Shown here: positions 7,933 through 14,646 of the stretch, piece after piece | How positions within the stretch are numbered: position 1 is the stretch's first letter | Layout: every line of letters starts with the position of its first letter | Assembly: GCA_002332795.1 (NCBI GenBank) | Contig: DDBP01000146.1 | Span: 1-17,730, forward strand | Origin: Anaerolineales bacterium UBA2029 | Lineage (GTDB): Bacteria; Chloroflexota; Anaerolineae; Aggregatilineales; Aggregatilineaceae | Length of the DNA: 17,730 nucleotides | Reading direction: 5' to 3' | Notes under the pieces: generated by a model | The model's database searches: none | Seen by the model: the letters and a program-made list of their open reading frames with translations, nothing else | Told to the model about the DNA's origin: nothing | Program-made: the position numbers and the translations under genes

Positions 7933-8327
7933 AGCCCCTCCTTTCACAGGCAACCCCATTGTCTCGCCGCCGCAGCCCGCGCGCAAACCGGCAAACGTGA
8001 AAAGTGTCTAAAAAAGCTGGCCCGGCCCTTTTGGCGGCAGGCAAACGTGCTAAACTACGGGTAGTGTACCATGTAACCCGGTTTGCACACGGCGGGGCAG
8101 AGCGGGTGTATTCGATTTCGAGGTAGCTGCAGAACTGGTCGGGGACGCAGCGCAAGGGAAGCTGGGGCTGCGCGCCCGTTTTTGTGCGCTCTGGGGCCAA
8201 CCCTGCTCCCAGAGATCGGCGCGTCGGGCCGAAGGCTGTGTTCAGCGTTCTTCTTTCCCGAATGTGTGCCCGGAAGTATGCCCCTGGTGACGGGTGTCCG
8301 TGCGTCACCTGCACTTGAGCGAAGAAC
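7933..8327. promoter_or_regulatory. Divergent control region with four GCAAAC boxes
   Basis: No gene is evident in this 395-base gap between the sirtuin and the methyltransferase. GCAAAC occurs at 7983-7988, 7991-7996 and 8041-8046 on the plus strand and as GTTTGC at 8081-8086. Within these, GGCAAACGTG is a perfect direct repeat (7990-7999 and 8040-8049, start spacing 50). GCAAACCGG (7983-7991) and CCGGTTTGC (8078-8086) are a perfect inverted pair. A plus-strand TAAACT at 8051-8056 could be the -10 for the methyltransferase, though its -35 is poor. About 270 bases then lead to the ATG without a recognised RNA element. A weak hairpin plus TTTTT lies at 8165-8183. Confidence 0.5.
8063..8071 (-). 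promoter_or_regulatory. Candidate extended -10 promoter for the sirtuin operon
   Basis: The minus strand reads TGGTACACT, an extended -10 resembling the one before the bactofilin-like gene. Transcription would start near 8056 and cross the GCAAAC boxes before the GTG at 7932. No convincing -35 was found. Confidence 0.35.
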
Positions 8328-9203
8328 ATGGCTGTGAGTGAGATCAACCCCAACACCGATCGGCGCATCCTGACTCAGGACGCCTATGCCACCGACGCGC
8401 ATCTGGCTGTGCGGATGCGCACGCACGAACTGTACAGCTTTCCCAAGATTGACTATCCGCGCTGGGTGGTGGATATCATAAACTGGCGCGGCGACGAGTG
8501 GGTGCTCGACGTGGGCGCTGGACCGGGCACGTATCGGGAACTGGTGCAGCAACGCGCCCCGTCCGGTCTGTATGTGGCCGGTGATCTCTCGCTGGGCATG
8601 GCGCGGCGGGTCTGCGAGGCGGGCGCATGCGCCGTCAACCTGGATGTCCAGCACCTGCCCTTCGCCGATGCCACCTTCGACGTGGCGATGGCCAATCACA
8701 TGCTCTATCATGTGCCGGATGTGACGCAGGCGCTGAGCGAACTGCGGCGCGTGCTCAAGCCGGACGGCGTGCTGATCGCTGCCACCAACAGCGCCTCGAC
8801 CATGCCCGAACTGGATACGCTGGCGCGGCGAGCCTGCACTTTGCTGGGCTACCCCCGCCAGGAGTTCATCCCCGATCATCAGAACTTCACCCTGGAGAAT
8901 GGCCCGGCGCAGGTAGCCCGCTTTTTCCGCGCCGTAGCCCGCTATGATCTGCCCAGCGCCTTTCACTTCCCGGAAGTAGAACCCGTGCTGGATTACATCA
9001 ACAGCATGAAGGCCATGCGCGCGCCTCAGCTTCCTGCCGGTATTTCCTGGGACGAGTTCATGCACGTGATGGAAAAGCAGATCGCCCGCCTGATCCATCA
9101 CTATGGGGAATTGCAGGTGCAGAAGCTGGCTGGCGTGATCGTGGGCACGAATGGCGGGGGTTTCGCCCGCGAGTATCTGCATCTGCTGGATGCGGGGCGC
9201 TGA
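8328..9203 (+). CDS. Class I SAM-dependent methyltransferase, unknown substrate
   Basis: 291 residues. The Rossmann methyltransferase core occupies about residues 55-155. Motif I is VLDVGAGPGTY, motif II is the acidic end of VAGDLS, then DVQHLPFADATFD, the post-motif HMLYHVPD and RRVLKPDGVLIAAT. This is the Methyltransf_11 pattern used on small molecules, lipids or quinones. After about residue 165 the sequence is not diagnostic. The N-terminal 50 residues contain HLAVRMRTHELYSFPKIDYPRW, which may be a substrate cap. There is no strong ribosome-binding site before the ATG. The gene ends seven bases from the convergent pcm stop. The neighbourhood does not name a pathway. Confidence 0.85.
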   Translation: MAVSEINPNTDRRILTQDAYATDAHLAVRMRTHELYSFPKIDYPRWVVDIINWRGDEWVLDVGAGPGTYRELVQQRAPSGLYVAGDLSLGMARRVCEAGACAVNLDVQHLPFADATFDVAMANHMLYHVPDVTQALSELRRVLKPDGVLIAATNSASTMPELDTLARRACTLLGYPRQEFIPDHQNFTLENGPAQVARFFRAVARYDLPSAFHFPEVEPVLDYINSMKAMRAPQLPAGISWDEFMHVMEKQIARLIHHYGELQVQKLAGVIVGTNGGGFAREYLHLLDAGR

Positions 9204-9210
9204 GCCTCCC

Positions 9211-9912
9211 TCATAGCTCGTCGTCGAGCAGGTTGTCGTCTTCCATCTGCGGCTCGTCGGGCGGCAGAAAGCCGTGACGCCCATAGAGGGGCACGAACAT
9301 CACTGGAATGAGCGTCTCTACCGTCCAGGTGTCGTCGCGACGGCGCACCCGCTGCAACATCTGCTGATAGCGATCTCCGACGGGGATCACCATGCGTCCC
9401 CCATTGGCCATTTGCGCCCGCAACGGCCCAGGGATGACCGGCGCGGCGGCGGTGACGATGATGGCGTTGTAGGGGGCCATGTCCGGCAGACCCTGGCTGC
9501 CATCCCCGACGTACACCTCCGCGTTGTGATAGCCCAGATCGCGCAGCGTGGCGGAAGCGCGCTCCGCCAGTGTCGGATAGCGCTCCAGCGAGTAGACAAA
9601 GCGGGCCAGCTCGCAGAGCACCGCCGTCTGATAGCCGGAGCCAGTGCCAATCTCCAGCACCACGTCGTCGGGCGTCAGTTCCAGCGCCTGTGTCATCAGG
9701 GCGACGATGTAGGGCTGCGAGATAGTCTGATCGTTGCCGATGGGCAGCGGCCCGTCCTCATAGGCCCGCGAGCGAAACGGCTCCGGCACGAAGGCATGGC
9801 GCGGCACGCGGCGCATGGCTTCCAGCACGCGCGGGTCGGTGATGTCGCGTGCCATCAACTGTTCGCGCACCATGCGCTCACGCAGCATCTCATAGTCGAG
9901 TTGAAACGGCAT
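9211..9912 (-). CDS. pcm: Protein-L-isoaspartate O-methyltransferase
   Basis: 233 residues. It methylates the abnormal alpha-carboxyl of L-isoaspartyl residues in aged proteins using SAM, which starts their repair to aspartate. Family motifs in order are RRVPRHAFVPE, YEDGPLPIG followed by QTISQPYIVALM, the SAM site VLEIGTGSGYQTAVL and VYVGDGSQG followed by APYNAIIVTAA. The residue before QTIS is Asp rather than the usual Gly, a small deviation in a substrate-contact loop. GAGGGGG lies at good spacing upstream of the ATG. About 20 C-terminal residues are very acidic (EPQMEDDNLLDDEL) and look like an extension. It is a single-gene unit with its own promoter, converging on the upstream methyltransferase with no terminator between them. 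Confidence 0.94.
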   Translation of the reverse strand: MPFQLDYEMLRERMVREQLMARDITDPRVLEAMRRVPRHAFVPEPFRSRAYEDGPLPIGNDQTISQPYIVALMTQALELTPDDVVLEIGTGSGYQTAVLCELARFVYSLERYPTLAERASATLRDLGYHNAEVYVGDGSQGLPDMAPYNAIIVTAAAPVIPGPLRAQMANGGRMVIPVGDRYQQMLQRVRRRDDTWTVETLIPVMFVPLYGRHGFLPPDEPQMEDDNLLDDEL

Positions 9913-9938
9913 GTGTCCCCCTCAGCAGTGCTACCCTC

Positions 9939-9967
9939 ATGATACACCAGCCCGCGCCTGTCGTGAA
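9939..9967 (-). promoter_or_regulatory. Promoter of pcm
   Basis: On the minus strand TTCACG (9962-9967) and TATCAT (9939-9944) are separated by 17 bases. Transcription would start close to 9932, leaving a leader of about 20 bases with GAGGGGG before the ATG at 9912. Confidence 0.5.
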
Positions 9968-10013
9968 CAGGGATGCCGTCTCCTGGCGCATTTCCAGTTT
10001 AGGGCGGAATTCA

Positions 10014-10084
10014 GCGCAGAGAGCACAGAGGCCACAGAGCAGGTCACGGAGTTCTTGATATCTTCCTCCTCTGCGCCTCCGCGG
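10014..10084. repeat. Remnant of a CTCTGCG/CACAGAG-type dispersed repeat
   Basis: The left half is GCGCAGAGAGCACAGAG (10014-10030) followed by GCCACAGAGC. The right half contains CCTCTGCGCCTCCGCGG (10068-10084). GCGCAGAG (10014-10021) and CTCTGCGC (10069-10076) are an exact 8-bp inverted pair. The wording matches a low-complexity dispersed element seen between genes in many unrelated bacterial genomes. It is non-coding and lies in the 377-base divergent gap between pcm and trxB, the rest of which shows only promoter and leader elements. Confidence 0.5.
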
Positions 10085-10208
10085 TTCAAGGCCATTGCCC
10101 CAGAACTGAATTGCCCCTGCCGTCTTCTGGAATCATCAGGAATGCGGTGCGTCAGCGTTAGAATGTCATAAAATCTACAACGATTGGCTCTGTGGTGCAT
10201 CTCAAAGA

Positions 10209-10222
10209 TGGTAAGCTATAGA
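10209..10222 (+). promoter_or_regulatory. Candidate -10 region of trxB
   Basis: TGGTAAGCT (extended -10 form, hexamer 10212-10217) overlaps TATAGA (10217-10222). Neither has a good -35 at 17 bases; TTGGCT lies about 22 or 27 bases upstream. The start of transcription would be about 10224-10229. Confidence 0.3.
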
Positions 10223-10271
10223 CGGATCGCATACGAGTGTTCCGGAGCACTGTCTTTGCTCCGCTATCCGT
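10222..10271 (+). promoter_or_regulatory. Nested stem-loop in the trxB leader
   Basis: The outer arms ACGGAT (10222-10227) and ATCCGT (10266-10271) enclose a perfect inner stem, CGGAGCA (10243-10249) with TGCTCCG (10257-10263), closed by a 7-base loop. The structure ends three bases before the ribosome-binding site AAAGGTGAGG (10275-10284) and could influence translation of trxB. It lacks a U-run, so it is not a terminator. Confidence 0.45.
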
Positions 10272-10289
10272 TCAAAAGGTGAGGTATCC

Positions 10290-11321
10290 ATGAGCAACGA
10301 AGGACTGAGCCTGACCCTGAATACGTCCGCGCGCAGCGAACAGGTCGCCCGCGGCGAAGGTGTGCAGCACGAGCGCGTCATCATCATCGGCTCTGGCCCC
10401 GCCGGCCTGACCGCGGCACTCTACACCGCCCGCGCCAACCTCAACCCGCTCGTCATTGCCGGGTACGAACTGGGGGGGCAGGTCTCGCTCACCTATGAGA
10501 TCGAGAACTACCCCGGCTTCCCACAAGGGTTGAGCGGGCAGGAACTGGTCGAGTATATGAAGGCGCAGGCGGAACGCTTCGGAGCGCGCATCAAGATGTT
10601 CAGCGCCGTGACCGAAGTGGACTTCAGCAAAGGCTCGCCCTTCTGGCTGAAGACTGACGATGGCACGGAATACCTGGCCGACGCGGTGATCGTCACCGTG
10701 GGCGCGACGGCGCGGCGGCTGAACGTGCCGGGCGAGAAGGAATTCACCGGACACGGCGTCAGCTATTGCGCTACCTGCGACGGCTTCTTCTTCCGCGACC
10801 AGAATGTAGTGGTGGTCGGCGGCGGGGACTCGGCGCTGGAAGAGGCGCTGTTCCTCACCCGCTTCGCCAAACGGGTGGATATCATCCATCGCCGCGACAC
10901 GCTGCGTGCCGGGGCCACGTTGCAGCAACGCGCCTTCGCCAACGACAAGATTCACTTCATCTGGGATACCGTCGTCGAGGAGATCATCGGCGACGAAAAG
11001 GTGCGCGCGGTGCGTCTGCGCAACCTCAAGACGGGCGAAGTGCGCGAATACCCGACCGACGGCGTGTTCATCTTCATCGGTCACGACCCCAACAGCGACC
11101 TGTTCAAAGGGCAGTTGGAACGCGACGAGTTCGGCTACATCGTCACGGACCGGCTGATGCGCACCAATGTCGAGGGCGTCTTCGCCGCGGGCGAGGTGCA
11201 GGATCGCATCTATCGCCAGGTTGCGACCTCGGTTGGGCAGGGGGCGGCGGCGGCCATGTCTGCCGAGCGCTGGCTGGCCGAGCACGAAGCGTTGCAGCAA
11301 CCATCTGCTGCTTCCAGGTAA
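10290..11321 (+). CDS. trxB: Thioredoxin reductase (NADPH)
   Basis: 343 residues. This FAD flavoprotein moves electrons from NADPH to thioredoxin in the cytoplasm. The order of motifs is canonical: FAD site GSGPAG (34-39), GGQ, the redox-active disulfide C160-A-T-C163 in YCATCDGFFF, NADPH site VVGGGDSALEEA near 178 and HRRDTLRA near 200, and the second FAD motif FAAGEVQD, where Glu replaces the usual Asp. About 28 residues precede the FAD domain, including a polar stretch (NTSARSEQVARGEGVQHE) absent from typical TrxB. A downstream start is possible, but the site AAAGGTGAGG fits the first ATG. No thioredoxin gene is visible. A strong terminator follows, so it is monocistronic. Confidence 0.93.
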   Translation: MSNEGLSLTLNTSARSEQVARGEGVQHERVIIIGSGPAGLTAALYTARANLNPLVIAGYELGGQVSLTYEIENYPGFPQGLSGQELVEYMKAQAERFGARIKMFSAVTEVDFSKGSPFWLKTDDGTEYLADAVIVTVGATARRLNVPGEKEFTGHGVSYCATCDGFFFRDQNVVVVGGGDSALEEALFLTRFAKRVDIIHRRDTLRAGATLQQRAFANDKIHFIWDTVVEEIIGDEKVRAVRLRNLKTGEVREYPTDGVFIFIGHDPNSDLFKGQLERDEFGYIVTDRLMRTNVEGVFAAGEVQDRIYRQVATSVGQGAAAAMSAERWLAEHEALQQPSAASR

Positions 11322-11357
11322 GGGCGCTCGTTCCAACCGAACCTACTCGAATGCTGA

Positions 11358-11390
11358 CCATGCTCCTCCCTGTGCTGCGGAGGAGCATGG
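11358..11390 (+). terminator. Intrinsic terminator of trxB
   Basis: CCATGCTCCTCC (11358-11369) pairs perfectly with GGAGGAGCATGG (11379-11390) over a 9-base loop, giving a 12-bp stem followed by CATTTTGGG. It separates trxB from the amylase-family gene. Confidence 0.8.
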
Positions 11391-11403
11391 CATTTTGGGC
11401 GCT

Positions 11404-11432
11404 TTGCGGGTATCTTCTGCGGCGGATAGTCA
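11404..11432 (+). promoter_or_regulatory. Weak candidate promoter of the GH13 gene
   Basis: TTGCGG (11404-11409) and TAGTCA (11427-11432) are 17 bases apart. This is a modest match, but it lies between the trxB terminator and the ATG at 11461, where a promoter would be needed. Confidence 0.3.
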
Positions 11433-11460
11433 TTGCAGACTCGCCCATACAGGAAATACC

Positions 11461-12960
11461 ATGCCGCTCACTCCCTGGCGTTCCAATCCGTTGATCTACG
11501 AGATTAACGCCTGGACCTGGCTGCACGGCCTGCGCGCCGTCGCTCAGGACGCGCTCACCCTGGCCGACGTACCCGACGAGGTTCTCGATGCGCTCGCCGC
11601 CTGGGGCTTCGACGTCATCTGGCTGATGGGCGTGTGGGAGCGCAGTCCTGCCGGGCAGTTGCAGGCGCTGGCCCATCCTGGCTTGCTGGCCGAGTATCGC
11701 CGCGCCCTGCCGGACTTTTCGGCGCACGATGTCGTCGGCTCGCCCTTCGCCGTGCGGCGTTACAGCGTTGACCCGCGCCTGGGCGGGCCGGACGCGCTGG
11801 CGGCCTTGCGCGCGCGCCTGGCCGAACGCGGCCTGAAACTGGTGCTGGACTTCGTGCCGAATCACGTCGCCCGCGATCACGACTGGCTGCATGCCGCGCC
11901 GGATTGTCTGCTGCAGGGCACCGGTCGTGACCTGGTGGAGCACCCGGAGACGTTCTTCGCCGGGGCTGGCGGGCGCATCTTTGCGCATGGGCGCGATCCG
12001 CACTTCCCCCCCTGGACGGATACCGCGCAGATCAACGCCTTCAGTCCCGTCGCGCGAGAGCGACTGACTACCACGTTGCTGGAAATAGCCGGTCAGTGTG
12101 ACGGGGTGCGCTGCGACATGGCCATGCTGGTGACCAATCAGGTCTTCGCCCGCACCTGGGGCGACCGGGCCGGGACGATCCCCGAAGCGGAGTTCTGGGA
12201 GACCATCATCCCCGCCGTCAAGGAGCAGTCGCCGGAGTTCCTGTTCGTCGCCGAAGTGTACTGGGACATGGAAAGCGAACTGCTGCGGCAGGGCTTCGAC
12301 TATGTCTACGACAAGCGCCTGTACGACCGGCTGGCCGAAGGCGCAACGCGCGCCGTCTGGGAACACCTGCGCGCCGATTTCTCGTATCAGCAGCGCACTG
12401 TGCGCTTCATCGAGAATCACGACGAACAGCGGGCCATGCTGGTCTTCGGCCCCGACCGGCACGCTGCCGCCGCGACGCTGATTGTCACGCTGCCCGGCGC
12501 AACCCTGCTGCACGAAGGGCAGCTCGCCGGGCACCGCGTCAGGCTTCCCGTCCAACTGGGACGCCGCCCGCCCGAAGCGGACGATCCGCAGGTGCTCGCT
12601 TTCTACCGTGTTCTACTCGACGAGGTGCGCCATCCTGTCTATCATCAGGGGCAGTGGCAATTGCTGGAAACCTTTCCGGCCTGGGACTTGAACGCCACAC
12701 ACCGCCATCTGATCGCGTATGTCTGGCAGTCGGGCGAGGAGCGACGGCTGATCGTGGTCAACTATTCGGCGGGATCGGCGCAGGGGCGCGTCCGGCTGGC
12801 AGGTCTGGGGTTGGAGGGGCAAACGTGGACACTGCACGATGCACTCCATGGAGACGACTACGTCCGTAGCGGGGACGAGATGGCCCGCGACGGGTTGTAC
12901 GTAGACCTGCGCCCATGGGGAATGCACCTGCTGCGCTTCGAGTGCTCGCAGCCGGCCTGA
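11461..12960 (+). CDS. GH13 alpha-amylase-family glycoside hydrolase or transglycosylase
   Basis: 499 residues from the ATG at 11461, which has AGGA seven bases upstream. The frame extends back to 11167 but would cross the trxB end and the terminator. The (beta/alpha)8 barrel shows all GH13 regions: DFVPNH (130-135), GVRCDM with nucleophile D219, FVAEVYW with acid/base E265, and ENHDEQR with D321. Region II has Cys before the nucleophile (RCD), which is unusual beside the common RxD with Ala, Leu or Val. After about residue 400 comes a beta-sandwich ending WGMHLLRFE. There is no signal peptide, so it acts in the cytoplasm, probably on maltodextrin, trehalose-like or glycogen-derived glucans. 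Subfamily and substrate cannot be fixed by eye. No glycogen gene is adjacent. Confidence 0.85.
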   Translation: MPLTPWRSNPLIYEINAWTWLHGLRAVAQDALTLADVPDEVLDALAAWGFDVIWLMGVWERSPAGQLQALAHPGLLAEYRRALPDFSAHDVVGSPFAVRRYSVDPRLGGPDALAALRARLAERGLKLVLDFVPNHVARDHDWLHAAPDCLLQGTGRDLVEHPETFFAGAGGRIFAHGRDPHFPPWTDTAQINAFSPVARERLTTTLLEIAGQCDGVRCDMAMLVTNQVFARTWGDRAGTIPEAEFWETIIPAVKEQSPEFLFVAEVYWDMESELLRQGFDYVYDKRLYDRLAEGATRAVWEHLRADFSYQQRTVRFIENHDEQRAMLVFGPDRHAAAATLIVTLPGATLLHEGQLAGHRVRLPVQLGRRPPEADDPQVLAFYRVLLDEVRHPVYHQGQWQLLETFPAWDLNATHRHLIAYVWQSGEERRLIVVNYSAGSAQGRVRLAGLGLEGQTWTLHDALHGDDYVRSGDEMARDGLYVDLRPWGMHLLRFECSQPA

Positions 12961-13074
12961 CACATCCGGCCTGGTTTCGGTGACTATACCAGGGAGCGTG
13001 ATGTATTGTTCGGCCAGAAAACGTTGGATGAGATCATCAGCGAGATCGAGGCAAGGCGCCAGCGAGATGCTTGA
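12961..13074 (+). pseudogene. 37-codon protein-like remnant in frame after the GH13 stop
   Basis: Immediately after the TGA at 12958-12960, the same frame reads 37 codons to the TGA at 13072-13074. The part around GDYTRERDVLFGQKTLDEII followed by SEIEARRQRDA looks like a genuine small-protein C-terminus (amphipathic helix, charged tail) rather than random non-coding sequence. It has no start codon apart from an internal TTG and no ribosome-binding site. The GH13 protein already ends naturally, so readthrough is less likely than a truncated leftover of another gene, perhaps an antitoxin-like or DNA-binding small protein. I do not recognise the family. Confidence 0.35.
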
Positions 13075-13094
13075 GCTTGTCCTGTCGCTCAATC

Positions 13095-13973
13095 CTACCC
13101 CACATAATGCGCGGCGATGGCATCTACCCGCCCGCCATAGGACTCTCCGAACAGGTTGAGGTGCGCCAGGAGGTAGTAAAGCTGATAGAGCGCGCGGCGT
13201 TCCGGATAGCCGGGCGCGGGGAAAGCTTCGGAGTATGCCTGGTAGAAGCGCGGAGGGTAGCCGCCGAAGAGTTCGCTCATGGCCAGGTCCATCTCGCGGT
13301 GCGCGTAGCATACCGCCGGATCGATGAGCACGGCCTGACCCTGCGCATCCACCAGGTAGTTGCCGCCCCACAGGTCGCCGTGAATGAGCGAGGGGACAAT
13401 GGCGTCGTCATCCAACAGGTCGGGCAGGCGCTCGATCAGGCGGGTGAGCAGTCGCTCGCGGCGGGCGGGCAGCCGCCCGTTGCGCCGGGCCAGTTCCATC
13501 TGAAAGCCCAGACGCTGTTCCGCGTAGAAAGCGGCCCAGCTCTGGCGGGGCGTGTTGGGCTGCGGCAACCGCCCGATGAAGTTATCGCGATCCAGGCCGA
13601 AGTACGCTGCGCTGTGCCGGTGCAATTCCGCCAGCGCCGCGCCGAAACGTTCCATGGTCTGCGACGTAGCCCGCCCGCCCGTCTCGATGTATTCGAGCAG
13701 CAGGAAGGCCGGGCAGCCGTCCCCGGCTTCGCCCCAGGCGATCACCGTGGGCACGCGAATCGCGCTCGCCTCGGCCAGCAACCGCAGGCCGTATGCCTCC
13801 GCCGAAAACATCTGCGACGGCGCGCTGCCATGCCACTTGACGAAGTAGGGCGTTCCCTTCACCTCAAGCCGCGCGGCCTGATTGATGTCACCGCCGTATT
13901 CGGGCCGCACACTTTCTACGGGCGCGCCCAACAGTTCGGCAAGGCGTTCGCGCAGGGATACGGGCAGAGTCAT
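13095..13973 (-). CDS. Fructosamine/ketosamine-3-kinase family protein
   Basis: 292 residues, normal for the family. These kinases phosphorylate the O-3 of sugar adducts on protein lysines. The product is unstable and releases the free amine, which repairs glycation. Motifs are GGDINQAARL (27-36), ATP lysine K46 in FVKWHG, LLLEYI (91-96), the FN3K signature FGLDRDNFIGRLPQPN (125-140), the catalytic loop IHGDLWGGN (197-205) with D200 and N205, and DPAVCYAHREMDLAM (218-232). Bacterial members often prefer ribulosamine or erythrulosamine over fructosamine. The ATG is two bases after the phosphatase stop, with GAAGGGA in the end of that gene, so the two are co-translated. The tail meets the GH13 remnant region; only a weak 6-bp hairpin (13071-13092) lies there. 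Confidence 0.92.
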   Translation of the reverse strand: MTLPVSLRERLAELLGAPVESVRPEYGGDINQAARLEVKGTPYFVKWHGSAPSQMFSAEAYGLRLLAEASAIRVPTVIAWGEAGDGCPAFLLLEYIETGGRATSQTMERFGAALAELHRHSAAYFGLDRDNFIGRLPQPNTPRQSWAAFYAEQRLGFQMELARRNGRLPARRERLLTRLIERLPDLLDDDAIVPSLIHGDLWGGNYLVDAQGQAVLIDPAVCYAHREMDLAMSELFGGYPPRFYQAYSEAFPAPGYPERRALYQLYYLLAHLNLFGESYGGRVDAIAAHYVG

Positions 13974-13975
13974 GC

Positions 13976-14452
13976 TCAGAGTCCCTTCTCGGCGCGGATG
14001 TGCGCCAGCAACCCTTCGGCTCCGCGCCGCACCAGGCGGTACACGTATTCGAATTCGGGCTGCCCGTAGTAGTAGGGATCGGGCACTTCGCGGATGGATA
14101 CCCCGTCGGCGAAGTCCAGGAAGCGCCGGATCACCGCCCGCGTTTCCGGCGGGGCCATGCGCCGCAGGTCGGCCAGATTCTCGTTGTCCATGGCCAGGAT
14201 GTAGTCGAACTGCTCGAAATCGGCGGGCGTGATCTGACGGGCACGCCCCTCGTATTCGATGCCATTGTCGCGCAAGACCGCCCGCGTGCCAGGGTGCGCC
14301 CGCTCACCGATGTGATAATCGCTCGTCCCTGCCGAGTCCACCAGAATCTGATCGCTCAGTCCGGCCTGCTCGACCAGATGGCGGAAAACCGCTTCGGCCA
14401 TCGGGGAGCGGCAGATATTGCCCAGGCAGACGAACAAGACGCGCACGGTCAT
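13976..14452 (-). CDS. Low-molecular-weight protein-tyrosine phosphatase family
   Basis: 158 residues. The P-loop CLGNICRS holds nucleophile C9 and R15 (C-x5-R-S), and the general-acid loop is DPYYYG with D125. GGAGG lies seven bases upstream of the ATG. The family removes phosphate from protein tyrosines. Some members act as ribulosamine- or erythrulosamine-5-phosphatases on glycated protein, producing the substrate of the ketosamine kinase encoded two bases downstream. That context makes a deglycation role more likely here than signalling. No tyrosine kinase or exopolysaccharide gene is nearby. No convincing promoter was identified in the 194-base gap upstream. Confidence 0.93.
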   Translation of the reverse strand: MTVRVLFVCLGNICRSPMAEAVFRHLVEQAGLSDQILVDSAGTSDYHIGERAHPGTRAVLRDNGIEYEGRARQITPADFEQFDYILAMDNENLADLRRMAPPETRAVIRRFLDFADGVSIREVPDPYYYGQPEFEYVYRLVRRGAEGLLAHIRAEKGL

Positions 14453-14591
14453 CGCATATCCTCCAGGACACAGGTTCTGATCTCAAGGGTGGGCCGCTGT
14501 AGACACGCCATCCATAGATGCTCGCAGGGAGCGTGTGACAGGAAGGCGGAGGGGATGCAAACAAGCGTATCGAAACATTGACCAGGGGTGT

Positions 14592-14637
14592 CCGGCAACG
14601 CCTGGCACCGGTCGGCGACCATACCAGGCGTTGCCGG
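14592..14637 (-). terminator. Long nested hairpin at the 3' end of the ABC operon
   Basis: CCGGCAACGCCTGG (14592-14605) pairs perfectly over 14 bp with CCAGGCGTTGCCGG (14624-14637). Inside the 18-base loop, GGTC (14610-14613) pairs with GACC (14617-14620) around GGC. It begins ten bases after the ATPase stop on the minus strand. Neither strand has a T-run, so it may be a U-tract-independent terminator, a 3'-end stabiliser or a dispersed palindrome. The remaining sequence between it and 14453 shows no gene. Confidence 0.55.
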
Positions 14638-14646
14638 CAGCTATCG

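Noticed and set aside
8165..8183. Short GGGC/GCCC hairpin followed by TTTTT as a terminator or riboswitch expression platform
   Set aside because: The stem is only four base pairs and no aptamer-like structure could be recognised upstream, so it is mentioned only as part of the region.
8055..9284. 409-codon minus-strand frame over the methyltransferase
   Set aside because: It is antisense to a clear SAM methyltransferase, has no family motif, and contains runs typical of shadow frames.
11167..11460. Upstream extension of the GH13 frame
   Set aside because: It overlaps the end of trxB and the 12-bp terminator stem. The ATG at 11461 has its own ribosome-binding site and begins the family's N-terminal sequence.
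11143..12555. 470-codon minus-strand frame over the GH13 gene
   Set aside because: It covers the trxB terminator and the complete GH13 catalytic motifs on the other strand; its own translation lacks any domain.
13071..13092. TTGAGC/GCTCAA hairpin as terminator between convergent GH13 and kinase genes
   Set aside because: A six-base stem with a ten-base loop and no T-run on either strand is too weak to call.
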